Below are positions 16,822 through 25,332 of a DNA stretch of 64,000 nt, one piece after another. Made by a program: the position numbers and the translations under genes. The notes beneath the pieces were generated by a model. That model was not told the origin of the DNA and did no database searches. It was given only the letters and a program-made list of their open reading frames with translations. Each line of letters opens with the position of its first letter. Positions within the stretch are counted from its first letter, which is position 1. The stretch comes from Paractinoplanes rishiriensis (GTDB lineage: Bacteria > Actinomycetota > Actinomycetes > Mycobacteriales > Micromonosporaceae): positions 1 to 64,000 of the forward strand of contig NZ_BOMV01000064.1 in assembly GCF_016862375.1 (NCBI RefSeq), written 5' to 3'.

Positions 16822-17645
16822 AGAACTCCCAGGGTCGTGAGGGCGACGTCGCCGGCCGTGGCGGTGAGCAGGGTCCGGTCGGGGACCGCGCGCCAGCCGG
16901 GGTCGTCGTCGAGGGGCTCGGAACTGACCAGCACGGAGCCGGCGCCCGAGAAGACCGAAAGCGCATGCCCGGCGGTGGTCGCGACCAGCGAGACCCCGTC
17001 GGTGAGAAGCAGGTTGAGCCGCGAGCCGGGCGCGGCCCGCTCGACCTCGGCGACCGTGTCCCGGACCGCCTCGGCCGGCGCGGCGCCGGCCCGCAACCGG
17101 TCGCGGACCAGCAGCCAGAGCAGCGCCGAGTCGGTCGGCGCCGGCAGCGTGAGCAGATCGGTCACCGGCAGCGCGCCGGCCAGCTTGGCCACCGACCCGG
17201 GCCAGCCCGCGACGACGCCGTTGTGGCTGAACAGCCACGGCCCGTCCCCGAACGGCGCCGCCGCCGGCTCCGCCACGGGCATGCCGACCGTCGCGCTGCG
17301 CACCGCCGCCAGCACCGCCCCGGCCGTCACCGAAGCGGCCAGCCGGGGCAGGGTGGCGTCACTCCACAGCGGAGTGTCCCGCCGGTAGAGCACCGGAACC
17401 GGCCCGCCCGAAGGAGGCCCGCCCGAAGGAGGCCCGCCCGAAGGAGGCCCGCCCGGAGCAGTGGCGGCCGGAGCAGGGGCGGCCGGTGCTGGATACCAGC
17501 CCACGCCGAAGCCGTCGGCGTTGACGGTGCCGCCGCCGCGCATGTCGGTGGGGGACCAGGACTGGTGGGACAGGGCGTGCGGTGGGTCGAACAGCAGGTG
17601 GGACAGGGGGATCGGTGGGCCCAGGTAGGCCAGGTGGCGGCACAT
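16818..17645 (-). CDS. egtC: gamma-glutamyl-hercynylcysteine sulfoxide hydrolase
   Basis: A 275-aa class II glutamine amidotransferase-fold enzyme that removes glutamate from gamma-glutamyl-hercynylcysteine sulfoxide. It begins 'MCRHLAYLG', with Cys2 as the N-terminal nucleophile, and has the 'NADGFGVGWY' and 'WLFSHNGVVAG' motifs of the family. A low-complexity loop after residue 50 (three PPSGG repeats encoded by a 15-bp tandem repeat near 17405-17452) is an unusual insertion. Its start abuts the egtB stop with a 1-bp overlap. Confidence 0.92.
   Translation of the reverse strand: MCRHLAYLGPPIPLSHLLFDPPHALSHQSWSPTDMRGGGTVNADGFGVGWYPAPAAPAPAATAPGGPPSGGPPSGGPPSGGPVPVLYRRDTPLWSDATLPRLAASVTAGAVLAAVRSATVGMPVAEPAAAPFGDGPWLFSHNGVVAGWPGSVAKLAGALPVTDLLTLPAPTDSALLWLLVRDRLRAGAAPAEAVRDTVAEVERAAPGSRLNLLLTDGVSLVATTAGHALSVFSGAGSVLVSSEPLDDDPGWRAVPDRTLLTATAGDVALTTLGVL
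17405..17452. repeat. 15-bp tandem repeat inside egtC
   Basis: A unit of the form GAAGGAGGCCCGCCC is repeated three times and flanked by partial copies. It encodes Gly-Gly-Pro-Pro-Ser repeats in a loop of EgtC. Copy-number change would be in frame, so it would alter only loop length. Confidence 0.75.
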
Positions 17646-18943
17646 CAGGCCGTCCGGGCGCAGCGGAAACCGCTGAAGATCTGCCGGCGGATCGGGTAGT
17701 CCCAGTTGCGGAACGTGCCGCGGCAGGCCGCCTGGTCGGTGCCGAACGAGCCGCCGCGCAGCACCTTGTAGTCCGGGCCGAAGAAGACCTCGGAATACTC
17801 CCGGTAGGGGAACGCGGTGAAGCCGGGATAGGGGTGGAAGTCGGTCGACGTCCACTCCCAGGTGTCGCCGATCAGCTGGTGGACACCCAGCGGGGAGGCC
17901 CCGGCCGGGAAGGCGCCGGCGGCCGCGGGGCGCAGGTGGGCCTGGCCCAGGTTGGCGTGTGCGGCGGTGGGTGGGTCGTCGCCCCAGGGGAAGCGCCGGG
18001 ACCGGCCGGTCGCCGGGTCCCAGCGGGCCGCCTTTTCCCACTCGGCCTCGGTGGGCAGCCGCTTGCCGGCCCACGCCGCGTAGGCCTCGGCCTCGTGGTA
18101 GCAGACGTGCACGACCGGTTCCTCGCCGGTGATCCGGGTGGTGCGGCCGAACTGCGTCGCCAGCCAGCCGTCGCCGTCGCGCTGCCAGTGCTGCGGTGCG
18201 GTCAGGCCGGCCGCCTGGCGGTGATCCCAGCCGGCCGTGCTCCACCAGTGCGGGTCGTCGTAGCCGCCGGCCTCGATGAAGGCCGCGTACTCGGCGTTGG
18301 TCACGGCGGCCCGGTCGATCCAGTACGCCGGGACGTCGGCCTGGTGGGCCGGCCGCTCGTTGTCGAGGGCCCACGCCTCGGTGCTCGTGCCCATCGTGAA
18401 CGGGCCGGCCGGGATCAGGACCTCGCCGGTCACCGGTGCGGCGGGCGCGGGCGGCGGCGGCGCGTTGAGCACCGGCGCGCCGGCCCGCAGCTGGTGGGTG
18501 GCCAGCATGGTCTCGTCGTGCTGCTGCTCGTGTTGCACGATCATGCCGAACGCGAACGCCCGGTCGACCAGCGGCGAGCCCTCGAGCGGGGCGTGGTCGA
18601 GCACGTCGAGAACCTTGTCGCGGACCGTGGCGACGTACTTCCGGGCCTCGCCGGGCCCGAGCAGCGGCAGCGCGGGGCGGTTGCTCCGGGCGTGCTTGAA
18701 CGCGTCGTACAGCTCGTCGATGTCGCGGCGTACCGGCTCGCGGCCGCCCACGTCGCGCACCAGCCAGAGCTCCTCCTGGTTGCCGACGTGGGCCAGATCC
18801 CACACCAGCGGGGACATCAGCGGCGAGTGCTGACGGGTGAGGTCGCCGTCGTCCACCGCCTCGGTGAGCAGTGTGGTGCGGTCGCGGGCCCGGCCCAGCT
18901 CGGCGGCGACCAGGTCGCGCAGCCGGTCGGTCTGATAGGTCAT
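17645..18943 (-). CDS. egtB: ergothioneine sulfoxide synthase
   Basis: A 432-aa non-haem iron enzyme that joins hercynine and gamma-glutamylcysteine using O2. The N-terminal DinB-like domain carries the iron-binding His in 'WDLAHVGNQEE' and the HxxxHxE motif in 'MIVQHEQQHDETML'. The C-terminal formylglycine-generating-enzyme fold has 'IPAGPFTMGTS', 'LPTEAEWEKAARWDP' and 'VLRGGSFGTD'. A Pro/Ala-rich linker joins the domains. The ATG at 18943 overlaps the egtA stop by 4 bp. The upstream extension of this frame is a shadow of egtA. Confidence 0.93.
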   Translation of the reverse strand: MTYQTDRLRDLVAAELGRARDRTTLLTEAVDDGDLTRQHSPLMSPLVWDLAHVGNQEELWLVRDVGGREPVRRDIDELYDAFKHARSNRPALPLLGPGEARKYVATVRDKVLDVLDHAPLEGSPLVDRAFAFGMIVQHEQQHDETMLATHQLRAGAPVLNAPPPPAPAAPVTGEVLIPAGPFTMGTSTEAWALDNERPAHQADVPAYWIDRAAVTNAEYAAFIEAGGYDDPHWWSTAGWDHRQAAGLTAPQHWQRDGDGWLATQFGRTTRITGEEPVVHVCYHEAEAYAAWAGKRLPTEAEWEKAARWDPATGRSRRFPWGDDPPTAAHANLGQAHLRPAAAGAFPAGASPLGVHQLIGDTWEWTSTDFHPYPGFTAFPYREYSEVFFGPDYKVLRGGSFGTDQAACRGTFRNWDYPIRRQIFSGFRCARTA

Positions 18944-20190
18944 CTCGGCTCCTCGGCGGCTGAGGTGGCGGTGGCGTCGCGCAGGCGCCGGTGGACGGTC
19001 GCGATGACGTGCTCGCGGACGGCGCCGGGCAGCGCCGGGTCGAGGCGGCTCAGGGCCAGGTGGGCCAGGGCCTCGGCGGCCCGCCGCAGCGGGCGGTCGG
19101 CAAGACCCAGGCGGTACGCCTCGGGCCAGCGCCCGGCCACCGGGGCCGTCACCTCGAGGACCGCCTCGGCGGCCGGCTTGTCGGCGAGCAGCGCGGCGAC
19201 CACGGCGACCGGCACGATCCAGTCGGCGCCGGGCTGGCAGTCGAGGTAGCGCACCTCGAGATACCCCCGTGGGCGGACCGGCGGGAACAGGGTGCTCAGG
19301 TGGTAGTCGACGTCGTCGGCGGTGGGGGCCGAGGGCAGCGCGCCGTGCACCCAGTCGCACAGGGTGAGCCCGGGCGGCGGATCCCAGCACTCGCCGTCGC
19401 GCCGCAGGCACAGCAGCGGCGCGGCCAGCGCGTACCGGGCCCAGGTCGCGGCCGGATCGCCGGGCGGGCCCACCGGCGGGTGGGTGAGCCGCCGGTCCAT
19501 CGCCCACCAGGCGGCCATCCGGGCGGAGGCCAGTCCGGTGTCGCGGCCGGCGTGCCGGCGCGAGTTGGCGAAGAGGGCGATCAGCGGGGGACCGGCCTCG
19601 TGCACCGCCCGCCAGCGCAGCGGTATCTCGCCGGCCGGACCGGCGTCGAGGCAGACCTGCAGGCCCGCGGTGCTGCACATCATGGTGCGGCCGTCCCGGC
19701 CGCGCGCGTCGAACACCCGCTCCATGGCCGCGTAGCGCGGGGTGTGCAGCAGGCGGCGGGGTGGCCGGTGCGGATCGATGCCGTGTGCGCCGAGGGCGAG
19801 GCCGGCGGCCCCGAGGAGGGCGGTGAGATGGCCGAGGCCGGCGCTGACGGCCGTGTGCAACTCGGCGAGAGAGGCCGCGGGGGCCGAGGAGATTTCCAGT
19901 TGCCCGCCGGGCTCCATGGTGAGCCGGGCATCCCCGGGAAGGGGATCGGGCGGATCGTTGGTCGGATCGAGAACGGCCGGTGCGTGCCGGCCCAGTGCGT
20001 GCCGCACGGTGGCGGCGTCGAGCGGCGCGTCGGGCGCCGCGGCGTGGTGGAGGGTCCACTCCAGCTCGGCGCCGACGCGGGCGGGCGGGCCGGTCTTGAA
20101 GCAGATGGCGCGGATGTGCGCCTCCACGTCCTCCTGGGAGCGCAGCCTGCGGCTGGTGACCGCGGCGGCGTCATGGTCGAGCGTCGTCAT
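18940..20190 (-). CDS. egtA: glutamate-cysteine ligase of ergothioneine synthesis
   Basis: A 416-aa ATP-grasp-type glutamate-cysteine ligase, EgtA branch. It supplies gamma-glutamylcysteine for EgtB. Visible family features are 'PARVGAELEWTL', 'LTMEPGGQLEISSAPAASLAELH', 'TMMCSTAGLQVCLD' and 'YLEVRYLDCQPGADWIVPV'. It is the first gene of the operon. The ATG at 20190 has GGAG about 12 nt upstream; much longer open frames upstream are artefacts. The 225-bp gap to the divergent GGDEF gene holds a hairpin and a repeated octamer. Confidence 0.9.
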   Translation of the reverse strand: MTTLDHDAAAVTSRRLRSQEDVEAHIRAICFKTGPPARVGAELEWTLHHAAAPDAPLDAATVRHALGRHAPAVLDPTNDPPDPLPGDARLTMEPGGQLEISSAPAASLAELHTAVSAGLGHLTALLGAAGLALGAHGIDPHRPPRRLLHTPRYAAMERVFDARGRDGRTMMCSTAGLQVCLDAGPAGEIPLRWRAVHEAGPPLIALFANSRRHAGRDTGLASARMAAWWAMDRRLTHPPVGPPGDPAATWARYALAAPLLCLRRDGECWDPPPGLTLCDWVHGALPSAPTADDVDYHLSTLFPPVRPRGYLEVRYLDCQPGADWIVPVAVVAALLADKPAAEAVLEVTAPVAGRWPEAYRLGLADRPLRRAAEALAHLALSRLDPALPGAVREHVIATVHRRLRDATATSAAEEPR

Positions 20191-20193
20191 CAG

Positions 20194-20358
20194 TCCCGAC
20201 TCCAAAGTCGTCACGAAACGTAGGCTCCCGGTTACGAGATCGCACCTTACGGTGGGGGTGCGACAAAGTCGGGAATCGGCAGCCTGGGTCCCGGTCGGCA
20301 GGTGGCCCTTTTCCAGGAATTTCTCCGTAATAGTGAGCTGTGTCACTAAAAGTCGGGA
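20194..20358. promoter_or_regulatory. divergent egtA/GGDEF region with a repeated AGTCGGGA motif
   Basis: AGTCGGGA occurs three times: inverted at 20194-20201, direct at 20267-20274 and 20351-20358. The two direct copies share the longer AAAGTCGGGAA. A hairpin with 7-bp arms, TCGCACC (20240-20246) and GGTGCGA (20257-20263), lies between them. Clustered copies of one octamer in a divergent promoter region suggest a regulator site, but none is known to me. Confidence 0.35.
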
Positions 20359-20415
20359 AGGTCGAAGCGGGCGCCGAGGATCCCCGCATCTGCTAGAAAG
20401 AGTCGCGGGGGGCCG

Positions 20416-22044
20416 ATGACCAGCGACGAGATCATCGCGCGCGCCGAGGTCGACGGCCTGCCGGCAGATCGCCTCGCCGCTCGTGCACTGGCCCACACCT
20501 TGATCGAGCTGACCCAGGTGGCGCCCCGCCCCGACCTGGTGCGGCGGCTCACCGCCGAGGCGCGCGACCGCGGCTGGCACGAGGTCCTCGTGCAGTTCGT
20601 GCACTGCCAGCTGATCACGTACAGCCTCGACGGCGCGGGCCAGGACGCGATCCGGCAGTGCTCGGACGTCATGCTGGCCGCCGCCGAGGCCTCGGCCGAC
20701 GAGATCCAGATCGGGCTCGCGCTCGCCGCGCGGGCGCTGTTCCTGGTCGAGGCGCCCCGGCCGGAGGCGCTCACCCAGGACTTCGGCGAGCTGCTCGGGC
20801 GCGCGGTGGCGATGCTCGACGACACCATGGCGGCCGACGCCGCCGGGCTCGGCCCGCGGGCGATCGAGCTGCCCATGGCGTACGTGGAATGTGGTCAGGC
20901 TTTTCACCGCATGGCGCTCTGGGAGCTCGAGGAGGAGATGTACGCGAAGGCAGCCGCCGCCCAGGAGCTGCCGCTGCCCCCGCTGCTGCGCCCGCTCAAG
21001 GCGCTCACCGCCCGGGTCCTGGTGATCAACCGCCTGGAGGGCGCCACCGCGATGGCCTGCGCGCTGTTCGAGATCGGCGAGCGCGAGGCGGCCCGCTACG
21101 TGGCCACCGCCGCGGTCCGGCCCACCCCGGCCGAGCGCGCCGACCTGCCGCCCATCTGGGGCTGGGAGGTGAGCGCGCTGGAACACCTGCTGGACACGGT
21201 CGCCGGGGTGGCACCGGACGCCGAGCCGGACGGCCTGGTCGGGCGGCTGGCCAACAGCACCTGGCCGGGCTACAAGGCGTGCCTCTGCCTGGCCTCGGCG
21301 ATCCGCGCGCACGACCGGGGTGACGTCGCCGCCGCGGCCCGGCACGCCGACGAGGCGGTCCGCCTGCTCGACGACTACAAGCCCAGCTTCACCACGCTGG
21401 CCATGCACCTGGCCGCGCAGGCGTCCGACGACCGGGCGGCGCTGCGCTACGGCCGGCACCTGGCCGCGCTGCGCTGGGAGACCCGGCTCTCGGTGCTCGG
21501 CTCGGCCCGCTCCCGGCTGGCCGCGGCCCGGGTGCTGCGCCAGGGCGAGCAGCTCAACCGCCAGGCCTACCTGGACGCGCTCACCGGCTGCGCCAACCGG
21601 CACGCCGAGACCCGGCACCTGGCCCGGCTGCGCCGCCGCGACCCGGCCGACCGGCTGGTGGTGGTGCTGGTTGACGTCGACCACTTCAAGTCGGTCAACG
21701 ACACGTTCGGGCACGCCGCGGGCGACGAGGTGCTGCGCGAGATCGGCACCGTGCTCCAGGCCGAGGTGCGCGCCGGCGACCTGGCCGTGCGCCGCGGCGG
21801 CGACGAGTTCATGCTGCTGGTCGACCTGCCGCCGGACGCCACCGTGCCGCTGATCGCGCCGGGCCTGGTGGCCGCCGTGTCCCGGCACGACTGGTCGGCG
21901 GTCGCGCCCGGCCTGCGGGTGGGTGTCAGCGCCGGGCAGGCGGCCGGACCGGCCCGCGAGGTGGACGACCTGATCCACGCCGCCGACCAGAATCTGTACC
22001 GGGCCAAGCACGCCGGCCGGGGGCAGGCCGTGGGCGCCGCCTGA
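20416..22044 (+). CDS. cytoplasmic diguanylate cyclase with helical N-terminal domain
   Basis: A 542-aa protein with no transmembrane segment. Residues 1 to about 375 are alpha-helical, Ala/Leu-rich and probably TPR-like. Residues from about 380 form a GGDEF domain with 'LTGCANRHAETRHLARL', the metal-binding 'LVDVDHFKSVND', 'FGHAAGDEVL', the intact GGDEF (461-465) and an RxxD inhibitory site ('RAGD') five residues before it. It should make c-di-GMP and be product-inhibited. A G-run precedes the ATG. It is divergent from the egt operon and 172 bp upstream of the glycan genes, which c-di-GMP might influence. Confidence 0.88.
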   Translation: MTSDEIIARAEVDGLPADRLAARALAHTLIELTQVAPRPDLVRRLTAEARDRGWHEVLVQFVHCQLITYSLDGAGQDAIRQCSDVMLAAAEASADEIQIGLALAARALFLVEAPRPEALTQDFGELLGRAVAMLDDTMAADAAGLGPRAIELPMAYVECGQAFHRMALWELEEEMYAKAAAAQELPLPPLLRPLKALTARVLVINRLEGATAMACALFEIGEREAARYVATAAVRPTPAERADLPPIWGWEVSALEHLLDTVAGVAPDAEPDGLVGRLANSTWPGYKACLCLASAIRAHDRGDVAAAARHADEAVRLLDDYKPSFTTLAMHLAAQASDDRAALRYGRHLAALRWETRLSVLGSARSRLAAARVLRQGEQLNRQAYLDALTGCANRHAETRHLARLRRRDPADRLVVVLVDVDHFKSVNDTFGHAAGDEVLREIGTVLQAEVRAGDLAVRRGGDEFMLLVDLPPDATVPLIAPGLVAAVSRHDWSAVAPGLRVGVSAGQAAGPAREVDDLIHAADQNLYRAKHAGRGQAVGAA

Positions 22045-22149
22045 GCCGTCCGGTTCATCGTCCGGCCGCCCGTCCGACAACTCCCGTTTGCCTGGTGGGG
22101 CCGCATCTGTCGCTCGAAGCGGGCACATTTCCCCGAGTCCGCCACCCGC

Positions 22150-22155
22150 TAGGAT
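22150..22155 (+). promoter_or_regulatory. candidate -10 box before the glycan operon
   Basis: TAGGAT lies 8 nt before an ATG at 22164. This would place the transcript start at about 22162 and make the short frame 22164-22220 leaderless. No clear -35 hexamer is visible 17-18 bp upstream. Confidence 0.4.
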
Positions 22156-22163
22156 CTGGGGCC

Positions 22164-22220
22164 ATGCTGCGTCGTCGTTTTTGTGCCTGCACGTCCCGGT
22201 CCGGGCCCGAGGCGTGGTGA
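22164..22220 (+). CDS. possible 18-aa leader peptide upstream of the glycosyltransferase
   Basis: An 18-codon frame (MLRRRFCACTSRSGPEAW) starts next to the candidate transcript start. Its TGA overlaps the GTG of the glycosyltransferase gene by 4 bp. Three consecutive Arg codons and two nearby Cys codons are notable, because actinobacterial Cys-rich leader peptides act as cysteine attenuators, although those normally have Cys runs at the C-terminus. It could also be chance. Confidence 0.3.
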   Translation: MLRRRFCACTSRSGPEAW

Positions 22221-24484
22221 CGCCCCGGCTCAGCATCGTCGTCCCGTTCTACAACGTCGAGCGTTATCTCGCCGACTGCCTCGACTCACTGGCCCGGCAG
22301 ACGTTCGGCGACTTCGAGGTGGTCCTGGTCGACGACGGGTCCCGCGACGGCAGCGCCGAGGTGGCCCGGCAGTACTGCGAGCGGGACCGCCGGTTCCGGG
22401 TGGTCACCCAGGACAATCAGGGACTCGGCCCGGCCCGCAACACGGGTGTCCGGCACAGCCAGGCCGACTATCTGACCTTTGTGGACAGCGACGACCTGGT
22501 CCCGCGGCACGCGTACCGCATCATGGTGCGCTCGCTCGACGAGACCTGCTCCTGCATCGCGGCGGGCAATGCCCGCAGGTTCAACAACACGTCCGGGGTA
22601 CGCCAGTCGTATGTGCACCGCCTGCCCTTCGCGGCGGACCGGCCGGCGACGCACATCTACGACCACCCGTCGCTGGCGCTGGACCGGATGGTGTGGAACA
22701 AGGTCTACCGGCGCACCTTCTGGGATCAGTTCGGGTACGAGTTCCCCGCGATCCGGTACGAGGACTACCCGGTCACCCTGCGCGCCCACCTCGACGCGGT
22801 CACGGTCGACTGCCTGGCCGCGCCGGTCTACTACTGGCGCGAGCGCGAGTCCGGCGAGTCGATCACCCAGCTGAAGTTCCAGTACGGCAACCTCGCCGAC
22901 CGGGTGGTCTCCGCCGAGATGGTGTGCGACCTGCTCGACCAGCGCGCTCCGGAACTGCGCGGGGTGGTGCACCGGCACCTCGCCGAGATCGACCTGGCCA
23001 CCGTGGTGCAGGCGTTCGCCACCGCCGGTGACGACGACCTGGAGCGGCTGGTTGCGCTGGGCCGGCGGCTCAGCGGCCGGCTCGACCCCGCGGTGGCGGC
23101 CGAGTCCGCCCCGCTGCAGCGCCTGGAGTACGAGGCGTTGCAGGCCGGGGACGCGGGCCTGCTGCGCCGGCTGGCCCGGTTCCGGGCCGGGGCCGGCCGC
23201 TCGGTCGTACCGGCCCGCCGGCATCCGCGGCTGCCGTGGCGGTTCGAGAGCCAGTACCCGGGCCTGCGCGAACACACCCGGCTGCCGCCGGCCGTCTATC
23301 GCCTGCCCCGCGCCGAACTGGACGTGCGCACCTCGGTGACCTACCAGAACTGGACCGCCGACGCGCTGGTCATCCGCGGCACCGCGCAGATCGCGCACCT
23401 GCCGGCCGGCGGCCGCGTGCGGGTCGCGCTGGTCTGCGGGCGCCGCTCGCACCGGCTGCCGGTGCGGCTGCTGGACGACGGGGCAGGGCCGGACGATCCG
23501 GTCGCGTTCGAGACCAGCGTGCCGCGCACCCTGCTGGCCGCGCTGCCGGCCTGGGCGAGCTACGCGTACCTGACCGTGGAGATGCGCGCCGGGCTGGTGA
23601 AGCGGCGCGCCGCGCTGGCGCCGGGCGGCCTGCAGTACCCGGTGGGCGACTGGGTGGGCGGCCGCTGGGTGCAGCCGGCCCGCACCCCGGACGGCCGGCT
23701 CACCCTGCAACTGCGCTCCGGCCCGGCCGAGCTGACCGGCGCCACGGTGGACGGCGACCACCTGGTGCTGACCGGGAAGATCCCGGCCCGGCTCGCGTCG
23801 CCCGCGCTGCGGCTGGCCCGCTCGGCCGGTGACGTGCACGTCCCGGTGCAGCGCCGGAAACCGGCCACCAGGATCCCGCGGCAGCGCAGCCTCACCACGA
23901 TGGACGAGTTCACCGCCCGGGTGCCGCTGGACGACCTGATCGACCGGGACAACCCGGACGACCCGTTCCTGGAGCGGACGGTGCTGGTGCCCCGCGTGCA
24001 CGACGGCGGCGACCAGATGCTGCTGCTGGTCACCGGGCTGCGGCAGGGCGTGCTGGCGCCGCGCGGCGACCGGGTGGTGAGCGTGAGCCGCTCCCCGGGC
24101 CAGTACCTCAACCTGGTCGAGGGCCCGGCCCGGGTCACCGCCGACCGGATCGCGCTGTCCGCGGACGGCGACCGGCTCACCGTGTCCGGGCCGTGCTGGG
24201 CCGGGGTGGACTACGGGCGGATCACCTGGCGCCGCTTCGAGCCGAACTCGGACGACGGTGTGGACGTGCCCTGCGAGCTCGCCGCCGACGGCGGGCGCTG
24301 GTCGGCGGCGGTTGACGTGGCCGGCCTCGGCGACCTGCCGAACTGGACGCTGTTCGCGGCGCCCGGCGGCCTCTCCCCGTACGCCGTGCAGTCCGATACC
24401 TTCCTGCTGAGCGCGCTGCCGCTGCGGGTGGGCCGGTTCGTGCTGCGCCCCCGATCCGGCATCCTGCACCTGGAAACGGACTGA
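22217..24484 (+). CDS. family 2 glycosyltransferase with large C-terminal region
   Basis: A 755-aa protein. Residues 1 to about 220 are a GT-A fold family 2 transferase: 'LSIVVPFYNVERYLADCLDSLARQTFGDFEVVLVDDGSRDGS', 'QDNQGLGPARNTGVRHS' and the DxD-like 'VDSDD'. The rest is beta-rich with no motif I recognise and may bind acceptor glycan or position the enzyme. No transmembrane helix is evident. I use GTG 22217, in the usual position just before the first beta-strand; GTG 22214 is equally possible. It heads a block of surface-polysaccharide-type genes, with the next gene 5 bp downstream. Confidence 0.82.
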   Translation: MTPRLSIVVPFYNVERYLADCLDSLARQTFGDFEVVLVDDGSRDGSAEVARQYCERDRRFRVVTQDNQGLGPARNTGVRHSQADYLTFVDSDDLVPRHAYRIMVRSLDETCSCIAAGNARRFNNTSGVRQSYVHRLPFAADRPATHIYDHPSLALDRMVWNKVYRRTFWDQFGYEFPAIRYEDYPVTLRAHLDAVTVDCLAAPVYYWRERESGESITQLKFQYGNLADRVVSAEMVCDLLDQRAPELRGVVHRHLAEIDLATVVQAFATAGDDDLERLVALGRRLSGRLDPAVAAESAPLQRLEYEALQAGDAGLLRRLARFRAGAGRSVVPARRHPRLPWRFESQYPGLREHTRLPPAVYRLPRAELDVRTSVTYQNWTADALVIRGTAQIAHLPAGGRVRVALVCGRRSHRLPVRLLDDGAGPDDPVAFETSVPRTLLAALPAWASYAYLTVEMRAGLVKRRAALAPGGLQYPVGDWVGGRWVQPARTPDGRLTLQLRSGPAELTGATVDGDHLVLTGKIPARLASPALRLARSAGDVHVPVQRRKPATRIPRQRSLTTMDEFTARVPLDDLIDRDNPDDPFLERTVLVPRVHDGGDQMLLLVTGLRQGVLAPRGDRVVSVSRSPGQYLNLVEGPARVTADRIALSADGDRLTVSGPCWAGVDYGRITWRRFEPNSDDGVDVPCELAADGGRWSAAVDVAGLGDLPNWTLFAAPGGLSPYAVQSDTFLLSALPLRVGRFVLRPRSGILHLETD

Positions 24485-24489
24485 TCCGT

Positions 24490-25332
24490 ATGCATCACCA
24501 CAACCACTACTACGGCCAGACTCACATCCTGGCCCGCTGGTGCGGCCTGGACGACGAGTTCCCGCCCCGGATCCGCGGCTACCTCCAGCACGGCTGGAAC
24601 GTGGGCTGCGGCTGGAACCCGGTGCACGAGTTCTTCGACGGCGCCTGGCGGTACGTGTGGAGCGACGCCAACCGCCGCCGCGGCCACTCCCTGGGCCGGC
24701 GCAACTACCACGTGGTCGGTGCGCCCTGGCTCTACCTCAAGGAGCTGGAACCGGATCTCGGCCGGGTGCCGGACGAGCAGCGTACGGGCACGCTCTGGTT
24801 CCTGTTCCACGGCTGGGAGGGCGGGGGCCTGGGCGGAAAGATCGACGGTGATCACGCCCGGCTGATCAGCGAGATCAAGGAGACCGAGACGGAACCGGTC
24901 ACGGTCAGCCTCTACTACACCGAGTACGAGCGGCCGGAGATCCGCCGGGCCTATCAGGACGCCGGCTTCCAGGTGATCTGCTTCGGCAGGCGCGGCTGGA
25001 ACTACGAGGGCACCGACCGCCGGTTCCTGCACAAGCAGCTCGAGGCGATGCGGAAGTACAAGCGGGTGGCGGCCAACCGGCTGTGCACCGCGATCTTCTA
25101 CGGCGTCTCGGCCGGCTGCCGGCCGGCCGTCTACGGCGACCCGATGGCGCTCGAGGGCGACAACCCGCTGTTCGGCGGGCAGGCCCGGATAACCCGGCTC
25201 TGGCCGGACATGCTGGGCAAGGACATCGACCCGGCCACCGCCCGGCAGATCACCGACGACGAGCTCGGCGTGCCGTGGCTGCTGCCGCCCGCCGAGCTGC
25301 GGATGCTCCTCGATTGGAACCCCCGTGACTGA
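24490..25332 (+). CDS. uncharacterised protein, GT-B glycosyltransferase-like
   Basis: A 280-aa protein I cannot assign to a named family. Motifs such as 'HGWNVGCGWNP', 'VVGAPWLYL', 'FHGWEGGG', 'VSLYYTEYERPEIRRAYQDAGFQVICFGRR' and 'RVAANRLCTAIFYGVSAGCRPAVYGDPM' read like the nucleotide-sugar half of a GT-B enzyme from capsule or surface-carbohydrate loci. In those loci a family-typical 'N.l.T.ifYg...G..v.vyGDP' loop is common. It lies 5 bp after the GT2 gene and overlaps the next gene by 8 bp, so it is firmly part of the glycan operon. Function is inferred from context. Confidence 0.6.
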   Translation: MHHHNHYYGQTHILARWCGLDDEFPPRIRGYLQHGWNVGCGWNPVHEFFDGAWRYVWSDANRRRGHSLGRRNYHVVGAPWLYLKELEPDLGRVPDEQRTGTLWFLFHGWEGGGLGGKIDGDHARLISEIKETETEPVTVSLYYTEYERPEIRRAYQDAGFQVICFGRRGWNYEGTDRRFLHKQLEAMRKYKRVAANRLCTAIFYGVSAGCRPAVYGDPMALEGDNPLFGGQARITRLWPDMLGKDIDPATARQITDDELGVPWLLPPAELRMLLDWNPRD

